This document shows, piece by piece, positions 27,822 to 36,572 of a stretch of 64,000 nucleotides of DNA. The DNA comes from Streptomyces sp. MMG1533 (GTDB lineage: Bacteria > Actinomycetota > Actinomycetes > Streptomycetales > Streptomycetaceae), in the NCBI RefSeq assembly GCF_001279775.1, contig NZ_LGDG01000245.1, positions 60,452 through 124,451 on the forward strand, given 5' to 3'. A program made the translations under genes and the position numbers. Below the pieces are notes generated by a model. That model did not search any database and was not told the origin of the DNA. It was given only the letters and a program-made list of their open reading frames with translations. The first letter of the stretch is position 1; each line of letters begins with the position of its first letter.

Positions 27822-28355
27822 TCACAGGCTACGAGCCCACCGCTCCAACTCCGCGAATTCACGCTCGCGCAGCCCCGTGCGGGGGTTCACCGTCAGCAGC
27901 AGCGCGGCCCCGTCGTGGTGGGCGTCGACATGCCGTACGTCGAGTTCGGTGATCATGTCGTCGACCCAGGCGAAGGGCCGTCCCGCCGCCCACGCCACCA
28001 CGTGCCGGGTCTTCCAGTACAGCCCTTCGGGGTCCCTTGCGAACAGCTCGGGCCACTCGATGACCGGCAGGTCGTCCGGCAGCCCGATCACCGGCGCGAT
28101 CATCTCGTTGGCCTGGTGCATCCAGGTGGTGGCCCATGCCGGGTCGTACGGCAGTGTCAGCAGCCGTGCCCCGTGCCCGGGGTGCAGCCGCACCCGCAGC
28201 CCCCGCCGCAGCCGACGGGAACCCGGTCTCTGCCGGGCCGCCCAGGCCGTCGGGTGCAGTCGGCGGGTGACGAAGCCGCGGTGCCTCAGGAACCGGGCGC
28301 CGTACGGATTGAGGGGGCCGTCGACGTCGAGGAGGAGCAGGGGGCGGTCGCTCAT
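27822..28355 (-). CDS. HAD-like protein
   Basis: A 177-residue protein with a HAD motif I, LLLLDVDGPLNPYGARFLRH, at the N-terminus. The second Asp is present (DVDG). A late Asp pair in FAWVDDMITELDV resembles motif IV. Motif III Lys and motif II are weak, so substrate and activity are unknown. Co-transcribed with the histidine phosphatase downstream. Confidence 0.7.
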   Translation of the reverse strand: MSDRPLLLLDVDGPLNPYGARFLRHRGFVTRRLHPTAWAARQRPGSRRLRRGLRVRLHPGHGARLLTLPYDPAWATTWMHQANEMIAPVIGLPDDLPVIEWPELFARDPEGLYWKTRHVVAWAAGRPFAWVDDMITELDVRHVDAHHDGAALLLTVNPRTGLREREFAELERWARSL

Positions 28356-28392
28356 GGGGAGGAGATACCCAGTGGTGCCCGCCGAGCCACCG

Positions 28393-29601
28393 CTACTGCC
28401 GATACCCGCTCAGGAACCGTCCGATCCGCCCGATCGCCGCCTCCAGGTCGTCCGCGTGCGGGAGGGTCAGGATGCGGAAGTGGTCGGGCGTCGGCCAGTT
28501 GAAGCCCGTGCCCTGCACGACCTGGATCTTCTCCCGCAGCAGCAGGTCCAGGACGAACTTCTCGTCGTCGTGGATCTTGTGCACCTTGGGGTCGAGGCGC
28601 GGGAACGCGTACAGCGAGCCTTTCGGCTTCACACACGACACACCCGGGATCTCGTTGAGCTTCTCCCAGGCCACGGTGCGCTGTTCGTGCAGGCGCCCGC
28701 CCGGGGCGGTCAGCTCGTGGATGGACTGGCGGCCGCCGAGCGCGGCCTGGATGGCGTACTGCGCGGGCGCGTTGGCGCACAGCCGCATGGAGGCCAGCAT
28801 GGTCAGGCCCTCCAGGTAGTTCTTCGCGTGCTGCCTCGGGCCGGTGACCACCAGCCAGCCCGAGCGGAAGCCGGCCACCCGGTACGTCTTCGACAGACCG
28901 CAGAAGGTCAGGACGACCAGGTCGGGGGCGAGGGCGGCGACCGAGTGGTGGACGGCGTCGTCGTACAGGATCCGGTCGTAGATCTCGTCGGCGAAGACCA
29001 TCAGGCCGTGCCGGCGGGCGAGGTCGAGGATGCCCTCGATGATCTCCTTCGGGTAGACGGCGCCGGTGGGGTTGTTCGGGTTGATGATGACCACGGCCTT
29101 GGTGCGGTCCGTGATCTTCGAGGCCATGTCGTCCAGGTCCGGGTACCAGTCGGCCTGTTCGTCGCAGAGGTAGTGGACCGCCTTGCCGCCGGCGAGGGTG
29201 GTCACCGCCGTCCAGAGGGGGAAGTCCGGGGCGGGGATGAGGATTTCGTCGCCGTCCTCGACCAGCGCCTGTACGGCCATCGAGATCAACTCGGAGATGC
29301 CGTTGCCGAGGAAGACGTCGTCGACGCCGACCTCCAGACCGAGCGTCTGGTAGCGCCCCGCCACCGCCCGGCGGGCGGAGAGGATGCCGCGCGAGTCGGT
29401 GTAGCCGTGCGCCTGGGGCAGCATGCGGATCATGTCCTGGAGGATTTCCTCCGGAGCCTCGAAGCCGAACAGCGCGGGGTTGCCGGTGTTGAGCCGCAGC
29501 ACGCTGTGGCCCGCTGCCTCCAGTGCGTCGGCGTGCTCGATCACCGGGCCGCGGATCTCGTAACAGACCTCGCTCAGCTTGTTCGACTGCCGGAACTCCA
29601 T
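28393..29601 (-). CDS. PLP-dependent aminotransferase, alanine-type fold I
   Basis: A 402-residue class I/II aminotransferase. The PLP Lys is in the segment LSKTYRVAGFRSGW, with the cofactor-ring Asp/Tyr in MVFADEIYDRILYDD, and the substrate Arg near the C-terminus (HFRILTLP). N-terminus EIRGPVIEHADALEAAGHSVLRLNTGNPA is typical of AlaA/AlaC-type alanine or glutamate-pyruvate transaminases. The exact amino donor is not decided by sequence alone. The start ATG at 29601 faces the divergent HxlR gene across ~86 bp with two palindromic operator candidates. Confidence 0.9.
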   Translation of the reverse strand: MEFRQSNKLSEVCYEIRGPVIEHADALEAAGHSVLRLNTGNPALFGFEAPEEILQDMIRMLPQAHGYTDSRGILSARRAVAGRYQTLGLEVGVDDVFLGNGISELISMAVQALVEDGDEILIPAPDFPLWTAVTTLAGGKAVHYLCDEQADWYPDLDDMASKITDRTKAVVIINPNNPTGAVYPKEIIEGILDLARRHGLMVFADEIYDRILYDDAVHHSVAALAPDLVVLTFCGLSKTYRVAGFRSGWLVVTGPRQHAKNYLEGLTMLASMRLCANAPAQYAIQAALGGRQSIHELTAPGGRLHEQRTVAWEKLNEIPGVSCVKPKGSLYAFPRLDPKVHKIHDDEKFVLDLLLREKIQVVQGTGFNWPTPDHFRILTLPHADDLEAAIGRIGRFLSGYRQ

Positions 29602-29629
29602 GCGCTTACGCCCCTCCGGTTGTGGTGTT

Positions 29630-29665
29630 ACTTGGTTTTACCAAGTTCGAGCTTGGAAAGTCCAA
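29630..29665. promoter_or_regulatory. tandem TTGG-N5-CCAA operators between aminotransferase and HxlR gene
   Basis: ACTTGG-TTTTA-CCAAGT at 29630-29646 (perfect) and TTGG-AAAGT-CCAA at 29653-29665. The TTGG starts are 21 bp apart, i.e. two helical turns. Confidence 0.55.
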
Positions 29666-29680
29666 CAACATGTCTAGACT
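29653..29680 (+). promoter_or_regulatory. promoter for a leaderless HxlR transcript
   Basis: The -35-like TTGGAA (29653-29658) and -10-like TAGACT (29675-29680) are 16 bp apart. The ATG at 29688 lies 7-8 nt after the -10, which suggests transcription starting at or next to the start codon. The second operator overlaps the -35. Confidence 0.4.
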
Positions 29681-29687
29681 GCGTCGC

Positions 29688-30314
29688 ATGTCGCCTCGCC
29701 GAAGCTACGACCAGTACTGTTCCGCCGCCCGGGCGCTCGACGTCGTCGGGGATCGCTGGACGCTTCTGATCGTCCGGGAGCTCCTTGCCGGTCCGCGCCG
29801 CTACACCGACCTGCACGCCGACCTGCCGGGCGTCAGCACGGACGTACTCGCCTCGCGGCTCAAGGACATGGAACGGGACGGCCTCACGACCCGGCGTCGG
29901 CTGCCGCCGCCCGGTGCGGCGTACGTGTACGAACTGACCGGGCGTGGGCGGGAGTTGCTGCCGGTACTGCAGGCCTTGGGTCGGTGGGGGCAGGCCGAGC
30001 TGGGCGGGCGGCGGCCCACGGACGCCGTGCGGGCGCACTGGTTCGCGCTGCCGCTGCTGCGGGCGCTTCAAGGCGAGGGTCTCGTCGAAGTACGGCTCGA
30101 GGAGGGCGACTTCCATCTGTACCTCGGCACCGAGGACGGTCCCGTGTACGGCGACGGGCCCGCCCCGGCCGAGCCCGACGCGCGGCTCGTGCTGGACACC
30201 GGCACGTGCATGGCGGTCGGCAGGGGGGAGTTGAGCGTGCGGGAGGCGGTGCGAGCGGGTCGTATCGAGGTGACCGGCGACGGCACGCCGGCGAAGGCGT
30301 TGCGGGAAGGCTGA
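29688..30314 (+). CDS. HxlR family transcriptional regulator with SCP2-like C-terminus
   Basis: A 208-residue protein. The N-terminal ~100 residues are an HxlR winged helix (YDQYCSAARALDVVGDRWTLLIVRELLAGPRRYTDLHADLPGVSTDVLASRLKDMERDGLTTR). The extra ~100-residue tail (ARLVLDTGTCMAVGRGELSVREAVRAGRIEVTGD) resembles SCP2/sterol-carrier-type domains found fused to such regulators. Start taken at the ATG 29688 because it lies 7-8 nt after a plausible -10; an ATG at 29670 is in frame. Confidence 0.88.
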   Translation: MSPRRSYDQYCSAARALDVVGDRWTLLIVRELLAGPRRYTDLHADLPGVSTDVLASRLKDMERDGLTTRRRLPPPGAAYVYELTGRGRELLPVLQALGRWGQAELGGRRPTDAVRAHWFALPLLRALQGEGLVEVRLEEGDFHLYLGTEDGPVYGDGPAPAEPDARLVLDTGTCMAVGRGELSVREAVRAGRIEVTGDGTPAKALREG

Positions 30315-30323
30315 AGAAGGTGA

Positions 30324-30353
30324 AGGCCCGCTGTGCCGAAGCGCAGCGGGCCT
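30324..30353. terminator. hairpin between convergent HxlR and membrane-protein genes
   Basis: A 10-bp perfect stem (AGGCCCGCTG, complement at 30344-30353) with a 10-nt loop, in the 51-bp gap between stops. Confidence 0.7.
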
Positions 30354-30365
30354 CTTGACGATCCG

Positions 30366-31169
30366 TCAGGCGCCAGGCGGCACCCGTGACGGCCGTCCCG
30401 CTCCGCGCGTCAGCGCGTACCCGCCGATACCCGCGAGGGCGGCCAGTACGCCGCCGAGCGCGGTCCACACCCACCGGTCGGTCCACCATCCGGAGGACCA
30501 GCCGTCGTCCGGCTCGATGCTGGACAGCACGGCGGAGGCCGACGAACTGTCCTCGTCCGCACCGGAGGTGACCGCGATCCCCGGCACCAGCGGCTCGGCC
30601 AGCGAGCCGTCCACCGCGGCCGAACCGCCGATGTCCTTGGAGTCGACCCGGAGCTCCGTCTCGACGGGCAGGCCCAGGTCGGCCGTGGTGAGGTCGACGA
30701 CCGTCAGCCGGACGTAGTACGTCCCGGGCAGCGGGTCGTTCGCCCACGGCTCCGACCAGGCGCGTACCGTGCGCAGGACACAGGTCACCTCCACCGAGGC
30801 CGCGCCCGCCGCCGCGGTACGCGTCTGCGCCCCGTACTGGCAGGCCTGGCGGCGCCGCAGACCGTCGTACACGTCGAGCTGCCAGGTCTCGGCGGCGTGC
30901 GCCTGAGGGAGCTTCACCGTCGCCTTGACGGTGGGACGTTGGCCGGCGTCCGCGGGGAACGACCAGTACAGGTAGTCGCCCGCGGAACCGTTCGCGGTGG
31001 CCGCCTGGCCCTGCTCGACCTCGGTCGCCGTCCGGAAGGAGGTCCCCGCCTCGGTGGGCGCTCCGCTGTCCTCCGAAGCCGAAGGAGACGGTGAGGAGTC
31101 GGCCGCGGCCGGGGAGACCGCGAGGCCGAGCATCAGCAGGGAAGCGCTCAACACGCGTGTGATCCGCAT
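30366..31169 (-). CDS. signal-peptide protein with C-terminal membrane anchor
   Basis: A 267-residue protein. The signal peptide is MRITRVLSASLLMLGLAVSPAAA, followed by a Ser/Pro/Ala-rich linker, a beta-rich body (SAGDYLYWSFPADAGQRPTVKATVKLPQA) with two Cys (RRRQACQYGAQ, VEVTCVLRT) that may form a disulfide, and a C-terminal segment WTALGGVLAALAGIGGYAL then a basic tail. Its ATG overlaps the VWA gene stop by 1 bp (TGATG), so the two are translationally coupled and probably form one cell-surface complex. Domain not recognised. Confidence 0.8.
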   Translation of the reverse strand: MRITRVLSASLLMLGLAVSPAAADSSPSPSASEDSGAPTEAGTSFRTATEVEQGQAATANGSAGDYLYWSFPADAGQRPTVKATVKLPQAHAAETWQLDVYDGLRRRQACQYGAQTRTAAAGAASVEVTCVLRTVRAWSEPWANDPLPGTYYVRLTVVDLTTADLGLPVETELRVDSKDIGGSAAVDGSLAEPLVPGIAVTSGADEDSSSASAVLSSIEPDDGWSSGWWTDRWVWTALGGVLAALAGIGGYALTRGAGRPSRVPPGA

Positions 31170-32431
31170 CAGTTGGTCCTCCAGACCGCGAGGCGCCAGC
31201 GAGACAGCCAGCCCCAGATCAGACCGGCGAGGAAGCCGGCGAGGATCAGCGCGCCGAGCAGCCACCAGCCGCGCCCGAGGCCGAAGGAGGCCACGTCGCT
31301 CGCCGGCGACGGCCCGTCCACCACGTCGACGGTCAGCTCCAGCGGCAGACCCGGCGTGGTCTTCACACCGGAGGCGACGGAGAAGGAGTTGGTGACCTGG
31401 AGACACACCGCCTCCGAAGCCGCGTCCTCCTCGTCGCTCTCCGCCTTCGGGTACCGCAGCCCCGTCGAGACCACGTCCGTACGGCCGTTGCCCGCGGCCT
31501 CACCGCGCACGATCTCCCGGCCGTGCACGGTGACCGCCCGCAACAGCACCCCGTAGGAGGGGTTCACGGCCCGGTCGGCCCCGACGCTCACCGAGGCGCG
31601 CAGTTCCTGGCCGGGCTCGACGTCCACCCGGTACCAGCGCTGCTTCCCGAACTCCTCGCGGTCGGTGTACAGCCCGGACTTCACGGTCGGGGCTTCGGCG
31701 CACGCGGCGGCACCGTCCACGGCCACCGGCGTCACCACCGGGTCGGCCGCCCGGTCCACCAACTGGTTGACGCGGTCGGTGAGTTCGTCGGTGTGCTCCA
31801 CCGAGGTGTACGTCCCGCCGGTCGCCTCGGCGATACAGCTGAGCTGCTGCCGCATCTTGGCGTTCGGCACCAGTCCGAGGGTGTCGATGGTCAGCCCGAT
31901 GCCCTTGGCGGCGATCTCGCGGGCCACCTCGCACGGGTCGAGCGGGGCGCAGGTGTCCTCGCCGTCGCTGATCAGCACGATGCGCTTGGACCCGTCGCCG
32001 TCGAAGTCGTCGGCCGCCTTGAGCAGCGCCGGGCCGATCGGCGTCCAGCCGGTGGGGGAGAGGGTCGCCACCGCCGTCTTGGCCTCGGTGCGGTCCAGCG
32101 GGCCGACCGGGTAGAGCTGAGCGGTGTCCTTGCAGCCCGTCTTCTGGTCGTCACCCGGGTAGTCGGCGCCGAGGGTGCGGATGCCGAGGTCGACGTCCTC
32201 GGGCGTGGCGTCCAGCACCTCGTTGAACGCCTGCTTCGCGGCCGCCATCCGTGTACCGCCGTCGATGTCCCGGGTTCGCATGGAGCCGCTGACGTCGAGG
32301 ACGAGGTCGACCTGGGGCGTGGCCTCGCCCGTGGGTTCACCGGCGAGGGCCGCGGCCGGGAAGGCGATCCCGGCCGTCAGGGCGGCGAGCAGGGCGCACA
32401 CTCCTGCCGCCAGCCGTTTACTTGTGATCAT
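31169..32431 (-). CDS. extracytoplasmic VWA-domain membrane protein
   Basis: A 420-residue protein. The signal peptide is residues 1-31 (LLAALTAGIAFPAAALAG). The VWA MIDAS DxSxS is at residues 46-50 (LVLDVSGSM), with the conserved Thr near TGWTPIG and the Asp in VLISDGEDT. A C-terminal TM is WWLLGALILAGFLAGLIWGW followed by SRWRL. It binds a divalent metal and probably a protein ligand at the membrane. It is 16 bp downstream of the NIS synthetase on the same strand and 1-bp coupled to the next gene, suggesting a three-gene transcript. Confidence 0.9.
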   Translation of the reverse strand: MITSKRLAAGVCALLAALTAGIAFPAAALAGEPTGEATPQVDLVLDVSGSMRTRDIDGGTRMAAAKQAFNEVLDATPEDVDLGIRTLGADYPGDDQKTGCKDTAQLYPVGPLDRTEAKTAVATLSPTGWTPIGPALLKAADDFDGDGSKRIVLISDGEDTCAPLDPCEVAREIAAKGIGLTIDTLGLVPNAKMRQQLSCIAEATGGTYTSVEHTDELTDRVNQLVDRAADPVVTPVAVDGAAACAEAPTVKSGLYTDREEFGKQRWYRVDVEPGQELRASVSVGADRAVNPSYGVLLRAVTVHGREIVRGEAAGNGRTDVVSTGLRYPKAESDEEDAASEAVCLQVTNSFSVASGVKTTPGLPLELTVDVVDGPSPASDVASFGLGRGWWLLGALILAGFLAGLIWGWLSRWRLAVWRTN

Positions 32432-32447
32432 CGGCGGATCCTATTGA

Positions 32448-34004
32448 TCAGGGGTGCCACGCTCCAAAACGGCCGTTCAGAGCAGGGGACCCGGCACCTC
32501 GGAGCAGCGGATTGGGCAGCCCGGTCCACTGGTCGCCCGGCGTCCCGGGCGACAGCCGCATCAGTGTCAACGCCTTGGCCGGCAGCGGCTCTTCGAGGAG
32601 CGCGACCAGATCCGGCGTGCGCGGAAGATCTCGTACGGCTGTCTCCAGCGCCGCCCGCAACGCCGCACCCGACCCCGCCGTACCGGCGAGCGCTCCGGCC
32701 ACCAGCGAGCCGAACAGCTTGCGGCGCAGGGTCGTCTCGTCGTCCGTGACGATCCGCCCCGTCAGCTCCGGGACCGGGATGCCGCGCCGGGCCAGCCGGG
32801 CCGGGCTGACGCGGATGTCGGCGAGGTCGCGGTAGACCAGGCGCAGCGGGGCGCCGGTCGCGGACAGGACGACGAGGAGGTTCTGCCCGTGCGCCTCCAG
32901 GGCCACGCCCAGCTCGAGGAGCCGCAGGCCCACCGTGAGGGCGAGGCGGGTGAAGTCGGCGAGCCAGGCGGGGGAGTCGGGCAGGCCGGTGGTGGCGAGG
33001 GCGGCGACCGGCAGCACCCTTTCGCCGCGCTCCGTCGCCGCGTACGTCTGCGGCGACTCGCGCAACACCGCCGCCAGATCGGGGGAGTCGGCCGTGACCG
33101 CGCCCAGCGTGCGGGTGACGTGCAGCAGGCCCTCCATGCGTGCCGCCAGCGCCTCGGCGAACGCCGAAAGGGTCGCGGACTGAGTGATCGAGTAGACGGA
33201 GATGTCCCGCACCGACGAGGTCAGCCGCGCGCTCAGCGCGGTCTTGACGTGCGGCCCGTCCGGCAGCGCGAGAGTGCGCAGGGACATCAACGGGTGAGCC
33301 GGGAGCCCCTCCTCGCACGGCCGCTTGAGCACATGCTCCGCCTGCCACGGATGCACCGGCACCAACAGCCGCTCCCCGTCCCGCATCCGGTCCGGCCACT
33401 CACCCGTCACCAGGCACTCGCCCGCCGGAACCGGCAGCAGACCCACCCGCACCACCGGACCGAACTCGGGCCCGTAGGCGAGCTGCTCGGCCACCGAGAA
33501 GCCGGGCCGGGAACGGCAGCCCGGATGGAACGGATGCCCGTCGACCACCCGCTGCTCCCACTCCCAGTCGAACGCCGGCCACTCTTTCGCGGGGGTCGGC
33601 GCCCCGGCCCGCGACAGCGCCAACGACGCGACGCTGTGGCCGAGTTCGGCGGCGAAGTCCGAACCGTGCGGCACGGCGAGGTCGGTCATCAGCCGGGCCG
33701 GATCGTCGTACGACAGGCCGTCGAGCCGCACCTCGGTGACGTACCCGGCGGTGGCGTACGGGTCCGGGTGCGGGCCGTGCAGCCGGCGGCCGTCCGCAAG
33801 GCGCAGGGTGAGCCCCTCCCGGCCGGTCGCGCGGCCCGCGAGCCACGGCAGCGGTTCATGGGCGAGCGCACGCCACAGCCGGGTCAGCACGGCCGCGCGG
33901 GCACCGGGCAAGCCGGCCGTGTACCGCTGCACGAGATCGGGGCGTACGGCGGCCAGCTCGCCGGCGACCTCGGCCTCGGCTTCGGCGCTGAAGGGACGGT
34001 GCAC
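32448..34004 (-). CDS. IucA/IucC family NIS siderophore synthetase
   Basis: A 518-residue ATP-dependent synthetase that condenses a citrate or dicarboxylate with an amine or hydroxylamine. Family motifs are present: GHPFHPGCRSRPGF, VPVHPWQ, KTALSARLTSSVRDISVYS, and HGQNLLVVLS. Start GTG 34004 is chosen because GAGGAG is 8 nt upstream; the frame stays open to 34049 with no better site. It lies divergent from a second IucA/IucC gene. No hydroxylase, decarboxylase or acyltransferase for a hydroxamate is adjacent, so the substrate supply must be elsewhere or different. Confidence 0.88.
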   Translation of the reverse strand: MHRPFSAEAEAEVAGELAAVRPDLVQRYTAGLPGARAAVLTRLWRALAHEPLPWLAGRATGREGLTLRLADGRRLHGPHPDPYATAGYVTEVRLDGLSYDDPARLMTDLAVPHGSDFAAELGHSVASLALSRAGAPTPAKEWPAFDWEWEQRVVDGHPFHPGCRSRPGFSVAEQLAYGPEFGPVVRVGLLPVPAGECLVTGEWPDRMRDGERLLVPVHPWQAEHVLKRPCEEGLPAHPLMSLRTLALPDGPHVKTALSARLTSSVRDISVYSITQSATLSAFAEALAARMEGLLHVTRTLGAVTADSPDLAAVLRESPQTYAATERGERVLPVAALATTGLPDSPAWLADFTRLALTVGLRLLELGVALEAHGQNLLVVLSATGAPLRLVYRDLADIRVSPARLARRGIPVPELTGRIVTDDETTLRRKLFGSLVAGALAGTAGSGAALRAALETAVRDLPRTPDLVALLEEPLPAKALTLMRLSPGTPGDQWTGLPNPLLRGAGSPALNGRFGAWHP

Positions 34005-34108
34005 GGGCGGGCTCCTCGGGTACGAAGTCGGGTACGAAGGGGATGTCACGACGGGCGGTGACGACAGACATACTGATCGTCTCCGCCCGAACGGACCGTA
34101 GAGAACGA

Positions 34109-35635
34109 GTGGAACGCGTGGATCTCATCCCCCCGCCCGCCGCCGACGCCGCACCGCGCGACGACGTGGCGGACCGTGCCGACGCGTACGCGTCGGCGCC
34201 CCTGCTGAACTGCCTGCTGCGGGAGGTGGCCGAGCCCCTCCCGCGAACCGGCGAACCCGGCGAACTCCGGGTGTACCGGCTGCCGGGTGGCAGACTGCTG
34301 CGCGTTTGCGGGGAGCGGCGGCCCGCCGCACCCGAGGTGCACACGACGGGCGGCTGGCAGCCCGTCCGCCATTCCGAACTCGTCAAACTCGTCGCCGAGG
34401 AACTGGTCCGCCACACCGGCCTGTCCAACCACGAACTGCCCGCCGAGATGATCGACAGCCGGGACGCGGTGGCCGCGCTGCTCACCGCCCGCGCCGGGGC
34501 GACGCCGCCCGAGGACCCGTACCTGCTCTCCGAGCAGTCCCTCATCACCGGTCACCCCCACCACCCCGCGCCCAAGGCCCGCGGCGGCGGCCCCGTCGCC
34601 GGCTGGCTGCCGTACGCCCCCGAGGCGCACGCCCGCTTCCCGCTGACACTGCTCGGGCTGCGCTCGGACACGGTCGTCGAGGAGGGCGACACCTCGGCCC
34701 TCGACGCGCTCGGAGAGGCCCCGCCCGGCTACCGGCTGTTGCCCGCCCACCCCTGGCAGCTCGACCTCGTCGCCCGCGACCTGGCCCAGGCCTTCGCCGA
34801 CGGCCGGCTGATCCACCTGGGCACGACCGCCTCCGAGACCTGGCCGACGGCCGCGATCCGCACGCTGTACGCGCCCGAATGCGACCTCTTCCTGAAGTTC
34901 AGCCTCGACGTGCGCATCACGAACGACATCCGCCGGCTCTGGCGACACGACCTGCTGAAACTGCGCCGTACGGACACGGCGGCGCGCGAGGCCTTCGCCG
35001 CGATCGACGGCCCGGCGGCCTGGCTCGGCGACAACGGCTACCGCACCGCCGACTTCGCCTTCGAGGAACTCGCCGTCCTGGTCCGCGACGGACTGCGCGA
35101 CCGGGTGGTTCCCGGTGCGACGGCGCTGCTCGCGGCCGGTCTGGTGGAGGGCTTCGACGGCAGCCCGCTCGACGGCGCCGAGGACCCGGCGGCGTGGTGG
35201 GAGGCCTACCTGGCCCGGGTGGTGCCCCCGGCCCTGGCGGCCTTCGCCGAGCACGGCGTCGTACTCGAAGCACACCTGCAGAACACGCTGGTCGCCGTCG
35301 ATGCCGAAGGGACGCCCGTGCAGGCCCTGTTCCGGGACGCCGAGGGCGTGAAGCTGCTGCCGGACGTGTCCCGGGAGGACGGGTGGGAGCGGCTGGTGTA
35401 CTGCCTGGTCGTCAACCACCTCTGCGAGGTCGCCGCGGCCCTCGCCGAACGGCACCCCGGGCTGGACCCCTGGCCCGCCGTCCGCCGCGAACTGTCCCGG
35501 CACGACCTCCCCGAGGTCGCCGCCCTGCTCGCCTCGCCCATGCTGCCTGGCAAGACGAACCTCCTGCTGCGCTGGACCGGCGCGGACGGCGCCGACGCCC
35601 GCTATCTGCCGCTGCCCAACCCCCTGGCGGGGTGA
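34109..35635 (+). CDS. IucA/IucC family NIS siderophore synthetase
   Basis: A 508-residue synthetase, divergently paired with the previous one. Motifs are LITGHPHHPAPKARGG, LLPAHPWQLDLVARDL, KFSLDVRITNDIRR, and LEAHLQNTLVAV. The second member of a pair often performs the next condensation on the same scaffold. The start is not certain: GTG at 34109 and 34118 are possible and neither has a strong RBS. No iron-box palindrome for an iron-dependent repressor was recognised in the 104-bp divergent gap. Confidence 0.87.
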   Translation: MERVDLIPPPAADAAPRDDVADRADAYASAPLLNCLLREVAEPLPRTGEPGELRVYRLPGGRLLRVCGERRPAAPEVHTTGGWQPVRHSELVKLVAEELVRHTGLSNHELPAEMIDSRDAVAALLTARAGATPPEDPYLLSEQSLITGHPHHPAPKARGGGPVAGWLPYAPEAHARFPLTLLGLRSDTVVEEGDTSALDALGEAPPGYRLLPAHPWQLDLVARDLAQAFADGRLIHLGTTASETWPTAAIRTLYAPECDLFLKFSLDVRITNDIRRLWRHDLLKLRRTDTAAREAFAAIDGPAAWLGDNGYRTADFAFEELAVLVRDGLRDRVVPGATALLAAGLVEGFDGSPLDGAEDPAAWWEAYLARVVPPALAAFAEHGVVLEAHLQNTLVAVDAEGTPVQALFRDAEGVKLLPDVSREDGWERLVYCLVVNHLCEVAAALAERHPGLDPWPAVRRELSRHDLPEVAALLASPMLPGKTNLLLRWTGADGADARYLPLPNPLAG

Positions 35636-35657
35636 GGGCTGGCATACCCTGGCCGGT

Positions 35658-36572
35658 GTGCTGCGCGATGTGACTGCTGTTCGATACGTGAACCCGTTGC
35701 GGTCCGGCGGCTCCGTGCCCGGAGTCGTCGAGGCCGACGACCTGGGGACGTACGTCGTCAAGTTCACCGGCTCCGCGCAGGGCCGCAAGGCGCTGGTCGC
35801 CGAGGTGATCGTGGGCGAGCTGGCCCGTGCCCTCGGACTGCGCTTCCCCGAGCTGGTCCTCGTCCACTTCGACCCCGCGATCGCCGACCACGAGCCGCAC
35901 CAGGAAGTGCGCGAACTCCACGGCGCCAGCGCGGGACTCAACCTGGGCATGGACTACCTGCCGGGCGCGAAGGACTTCACGCCGGAGATCGCCAAGACCT
36001 TCCGCGTCGACCCGCTGGAGGCCGGCAAGGTCGTCTGGCTGGACGCCCTGACGGTCAACGTGGACCGTACGGTCCACAGCTCCAACCTCATGATCTGGCC
36101 CACCTTCGGGACCGTACCGCCGCGCCTGTGGCTCATCGACCACGGGGCCGCGCTCGTCTTCCACCACCGCTGGGACGGGTCGGACCCCGAGAAGGCGTAC
36201 GACTTCCGCCACCACGCCCTCGGCCACTATGCGCCGGACGTGCGGGCGGCGGACGCGGAGCTGGCGCCTCGGGTGACGCTCGATCTGTTGCGCGCGGTCA
36301 CGGAGGCGGTCCCGGACTCCTGGCTGGCCGACGAGGAGGGCTTCGCGACCCCGGACGACGTCCGCAAGGCGTACGTCGACTACCTCCACGCGCGCGTGCG
36401 GGCCTCCGCGTCCTGGCTCCCCACCGACTTTCCCACCCGGGAGGAACTCGCCGCCGAGGAGGCCCTGCGGACGGCGAAGACACAGCAAGGCCGGCCGAAC
36501 TGGCTCAAGCGGGTCCCCGACCTGCACGGCAAACCGGCGGCGGAACAGGATTGGTCGGTGCACCTCGGATGA
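35658..36572 (+). CDS. HipA-like kinase family protein
   Basis: A 304-residue protein resembling the HipA-like kinase domain family. It has a phosphate-binding-like segment (GTYVVKFTGSAQGRKALVAE), a catalytic-loop-like LDALTVNVDRTVHSSNLMIW (N-x-D-R/H-N) and RLWLIDHGAALVFHH corresponding to the D-F-G-like metal-binding Asp. Length is shorter than classical HipA and no HipB partner precedes it, so a toxin role is doubtful. The TACCCT at 35645-35650 just before GTG 35658 could be a -10 for a leaderless transcript. Coupled by 4 bp to the SelT-like gene. Confidence 0.83.
   Translation: MLRDVTAVRYVNPLRSGGSVPGVVEADDLGTYVVKFTGSAQGRKALVAEVIVGELARALGLRFPELVLVHFDPAIADHEPHQEVRELHGASAGLNLGMDYLPGAKDFTPEIAKTFRVDPLEAGKVVWLDALTVNVDRTVHSSNLMIWPTFGTVPPRLWLIDHGAALVFHHRWDGSDPEKAYDFRHHALGHYAPDVRAADAELAPRVTLDLLRAVTEAVPDSWLADEEGFATPDDVRKAYVDYLHARVRASASWLPTDFPTREELAAEEALRTAKTQQGRPNWLKRVPDLHGKPAAEQDWSVHLG

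Noticed and set aside
34005..34108. Iron-box (DmdR/IdeR palindrome) between the NIS synthetases
   Set aside because: No TTAGGTTAGGCT-type palindrome found in the gap.
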